This document shows positions 14,092 through 15,687 of a stretch of DNA of 15,687 bases, in pieces. Within the stretch, counting starts at the first letter, position 1, and each line of letters opens with the position of its first letter. A program made the translations under genes and the position numbers. Location of the stretch: positions 1-15,687 of the forward strand of contig JACRCG010000220.1 in assembly GCA_016219145.1 (NCBI GenBank), in the 5' to 3' direction. The notes beneath the pieces are model-generated. The model worked only from the letters and a program-made list of their open reading frames with translations. It had not been told where the DNA came from and searched no databases. Source of the DNA: Deltaproteobacteria bacterium. Lineage in GTDB: Bacteria > Desulfobacterota > Desulfuromonadia > Geobacterales > Pseudopelobacteraceae.

Positions 14092-14511
14092 TCATTTTGC
14101 TATGCCGCAATCATAAGGATTAATAACCGGAACAGAAAACCGGCTGAAATGACGGTCATTACGGGTCACTACAGACAAGCCATGCTGTAGTGCGGTGGCG
14201 GCAATCACCACATCAGCGCCGTCGTGACCAACACGGGCAGTAAGCTCTCCCCAACGGCAGGCAATTTCCGGGGTAACCGGCAACACACGATCACCGTAAT
14301 TCCTCATCATCTCGTCCAGCCAAAATTGCAAACGCTCCGCAAACGGAGCATCCTTACCACGTTGCAAAGCTATCCCGCGCTGAATTTCACTGATGGTTAC
14401 CACGCTGAGAAAGAGACTGTTTTCAGGGGTTGACGAGAGCCAGACCACAACATTCGGGTCAGGATCGCGCTTGCGAAGCTCCGAAATCACCATCGTATCC
14501 AGAAGCCACAT
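14092..14511 (-). CDS. vapC: VapC-type PIN-domain toxin ribonuclease
   Basis: A 139-residue Mg-dependent endoribonuclease toxin, of the kind that cleaves tRNA or other structured RNA to arrest growth. The acidic catalytic set is complete: Asp5 in MWLLDTMVIS, Glu42 in ISEIQRG, Asp100 in GADVVIAATA and Asp119 in TRNDRHF. Length and the SEIQRGI/IAATA pattern match FitB-like VapC proteins. Its ATG overlaps the antitoxin stop by one base (TGATG), ensuring translation after the antitoxin. It converges on the HD-GYP gene with the palindrome array between them, and no intrinsic terminator of its own is seen. The active site looks intact, so the module is probably functional. Confidence 0.93.
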   Translation of the reverse strand: MWLLDTMVISELRKRDPDPNVVVWLSSTPENSLFLSVVTISEIQRGIALQRGKDAPFAERLQFWLDEMMRNYGDRVLPVTPEIACRWGELTARVGHDGADVVIAATALQHGLSVVTRNDRHFSRFSVPVINPYDCGIAK

Positions 14512-14771
14512 CAGAATTTGACCTCGCGGGACGTAAACGGCAACCGCTCAAACTCCACATCATCCTTCGGAAGCGCAAGCAAATGATCCACAAAACGAGG
14601 CATGGAGGCCGTCTTGAACTTTTCAAGCCGTTCATACTCATCAGCGGCAACTATGACAACCACCTCGCGCCCACGACGGGTTACATGCTGCGGTTCACCA
14701 TGAAGCGCCGCCTCAACTACTTTACTGAACTGGTTTTTGGCATCCTGTAATCGCCACGATTCAGACCTCAT
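14511..14771 (-). CDS. Phd/YefM-family antitoxin of the VapC toxin
   Basis: An 86-residue antitoxin. The N-terminal Phd/YefM fold reads WRLQDAKNQFSKVVEAALHG, then PQHVTRRGREVVVIVAADEYERL, and binds DNA as a dimer. The C-terminal tail (about 52-86, ending LPFTSREVKF) would wrap the toxin and block its active site. The ATG at 14771 follows GGGAGGCAAC. It is the first gene of the toxin-antitoxin operon, with a promoter and direct-repeat operator immediately upstream, consistent with autorepression. The pairing of a Phd-type antitoxin with a PIN toxin is common. Confidence 0.93.
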   Translation of the reverse strand: MRSESWRLQDAKNQFSKVVEAALHGEPQHVTRRGREVVVIVAADEYERLEKFKTASMPRFVDHLLALPKDDVEFERLPFTSREVKF

Positions 14772-14788
14772 ATGTTGCCTCCCGCTAT

Positions 14789-14838
14789 CTGGCTAGTTTA
14801 ACTGGCTAGATTGTGTTGGAGATGAGTAGTTTTGTCAA
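14789..14838 (-). promoter_or_regulatory. Toxin-antitoxin promoter and operator
   Basis: Minus strand TTGACA (14838-14833), a 17-base spacer, then CACAAT (14815-14810, four of six). Just downstream lie two 8-base direct repeats, CTAGCCAG on the minus strand (14789-14796 and 14802-14809), 13 bases apart, with AGTT-T-AACT between them. They would cover the transcription start, an ideal place for repression by the antitoxin or the toxin-antitoxin complex. Confidence 0.6.
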
Positions 14839-14868
14839 TCTATAATTTGCCCAATGTCACAAACGAAC

Positions 14869-14912
14869 AAAAAAGGCCGCCACATCAGCATACTGCTGAC
14901 CTGACGGCCTTT
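14869..14912 (-). terminator. Strong intrinsic terminator behind the methyltransferase remnant
   Basis: The outer arms (14872-14879 with 14905-14912) pair over 8 bp and the inner arms (14885-14890 with 14894-14899) over 6 bp, separated by an internal loop. On the minus strand the stem ends in a T6 run (14874-14869). It stands 24 bases past the stop of the truncated rRNA methyltransferase frame and would now terminate the EAL gene transcript. Confidence 0.85.
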
Positions 14913-14936
14913 ACAACCTCATATCTCACACCTCAA

Positions 14937-15038
14937 TCAACCTTTCGCACTCACCTTCCTGGCCACCTCAAACATCGCGATCCCGCCCGCCACCGAAGCA
15001 TTCAGGGAGCTGACACCACCAATATTGCGGAATAACTG
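14937..15038 (-). pseudogene. 3' remnant of a SpoU/TrmH-family rRNA methyltransferase gene (RlmB-like)
   Basis: The minus-strand frame ending at TGA 14937-14939 reads GGVSSLNASVAGGIAMFEVA and then RKVSAKG. This is motif 3, the knotted SAM-binding end, of SpoU/TrmH 2'-O-methyltransferases such as RlmB (consensus SLNxSVAxxIxxFE). Only about 25-33 codons are left out of the roughly 240 of the family. Upstream, the frame runs straight into the end of the EAL gene (stop at 15043-15045), so the rest has been deleted or displaced. It retains its original terminator. It has no start codon or ribosome site and is not expected to be translated. Confidence 0.82.
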
Positions 15039-15042
15039 CGCC

Positions 15043-15687
15043 TTATCTTGCCAAAGCTAAATCATGAGCGCATTCTCCGGTTGACACTTCGCCCCATATT
15101 GCAAAGAACTCGACCGAAGGAAGCGGGTGTCCATAGAGGAATCCCTGGGCTTGACGGCACCCTTCCCGTATCAGAAACTGGGCTTCTGCTTCCGTCTCGA
15201 CACCCTCTGCAATAGTATTGAACCCCAAGGCATTAGCCAGTGCGATGATCGCGCGAACTATCGCCTCACGACCAGGTTCAGCGGTCACGTCAGTAATAAA
15301 GGAGCGGTCGATTTTGAGTTTCTGGATCGGCAGGCGCCGCAGGTAGCTGAGAGAAGAATAACCTGTTCCAAAATCATCCACGGCCAGCTCCACTCCAAGC
15401 GCCCGCAAATCGTCCAGCAATACCAGAGCCTGTTCGTTCTGCATGATGGCCGATTCCGTCACTTCCAGCTCAAGCCTCAAGGAGGAAAGCCCGGTTTCTT
15501 CCAGGACACGGTTAACAATGTCCAGGATATTGCCTTGCTCCAACTGTTTAACAGAAAGGTTCACCGAAATGCAAGGCAGTGTAAAACCACATGTTTCCCA
15601 CTCTTTAACCTGTCGGCAAGCGATGCGCAACACCCATTCACCAAGAATTGAAATAAAACCGATGTCCTCGGCTATCGGGATGAAGCG
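15043..15687 (-). CDS. EAL-domain c-di-GMP phosphodiesterase (partial, N-terminus beyond window)
   Basis: The frame is open to the window edge, and the visible 214 residues cover most of an EAL domain that hydrolyses c-di-GMP to pGpG. It starts inside the first conserved block (FIPIAEDIGFI, just after the EAL signature itself). Further on come SVNLSVKQL (Mg-binding Asn), LELEVTES (Glu), the loop-6 motif DDFGTGYSSLSYL, LKIDRSFI (Lys and Asp), IAEGVET (catalytic Glu) and QGFLYGHPLP. All catalytic positions visible are kept, so activity is expected. Sensor, PAS or GGDEF domains probably lie beyond the edge. The C-terminal tail after the domain (about 18 residues, ending HDLALAR) stops exactly at the junction with the methyltransferase remnant, so it may have been altered by the rearrangement. 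Confidence 0.94.
   Translation of the reverse strand, partial: RFIPIAEDIGFISILGEWVLRIACRQVKEWETCGFTLPCISVNLSVKQLEQGNILDIVNRVLEETGLSSLRLELEVTESAIMQNEQALVLLDDLRALGVELAVDDFGTGYSSLSYLRRLPIQKLKIDRSFITDVTAEPGREAIVRAIIALANALGFNTIAEGVETEAEAQFLIREGCRQAQGFLYGHPLPSVEFFAIWGEVSTGECAHDLALAR

Noticed and set aside
14772..14868. tRNA gene or attachment site near the toxin-antitoxin module
   Set aside because: No cloverleaf, no CCA end and no direct repeats flanking the module beyond the promoter-proximal octamers.

Overview
The window looks like chromosomal DNA of a Desulfuromonadales/Geobacter-type deltaproteobacterium. This is inferred from the glnB-glnA pair behind a -24/-12 promoter, the HEAT-repeat/HD-GYP signalling pair, the EAL protein and the gene set; no rRNA or tRNA confirms it. 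All but four genes lie on the minus strand. The plus-strand block runs from 7982 to 13498. Both edges cut genes.

Layout. (1) 1-2746, minus: a GntR/FCD regulator, a periplasmic substrate-binding protein and the start of a LivG-type ABC ATPase. This is the 5' end of a branched-chain-amino-acid-type (HAAT) uptake operon, with a tandem palindromic operator candidate ahead of the regulator. (2) 2805-5769, minus: a site-2 protease, an M29 aminopeptidase and two unrecognised small genes. The last small gene ends in a Cys-rich tail and is followed by a terminator. (3) 5790-7870, minus: glnB-glnA, with a clear sigma-54 promoter and an upstream enhancer-like palindrome. PII and glutamine synthetase keep their uridylylation and adenylylation tyrosines. 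(4) 7904-9993, plus: a secreted LytM/M23 endopeptidase translationally coupled (TGATG) to a two-domain class II aldolase-like protein. (5) 10131-13498, plus: a HEAT-repeat protein overlapping (ATGA) an HD-GYP protein. Both appear to start with the same uncharacterised domain. (6) 13500-14080: about 3.5 tandem copies of a 166-168 bp unit, each built of five different palindromes, starting two bases after the HD-GYP stop codon. (7) 14092-14838, minus: a Phd/VapC toxin-antitoxin pair with its promoter and operator. (8) 14869-15687, minus: a terminator, a 3' remnant of a SpoU/TrmH-type rRNA methyltransferase gene, and the C-terminal part of an EAL-domain c-di-GMP phosphodiesterase.

The most unusual element is the palindrome array. 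Its palindromes are conserved while the spacers drift. The degenerate fourth copy carries two paired (compensatory) substitutions and one G-T wobble in a stem, which suggests the fold matters. Other points worth a second look are the shared N-terminal domain of the HEAT and HD-GYP proteins, the duplicated aldolase with a dead first domain, the two unknown genes behind the aminopeptidase, and the rearrangement junction between the EAL gene and the methyltransferase remnant.
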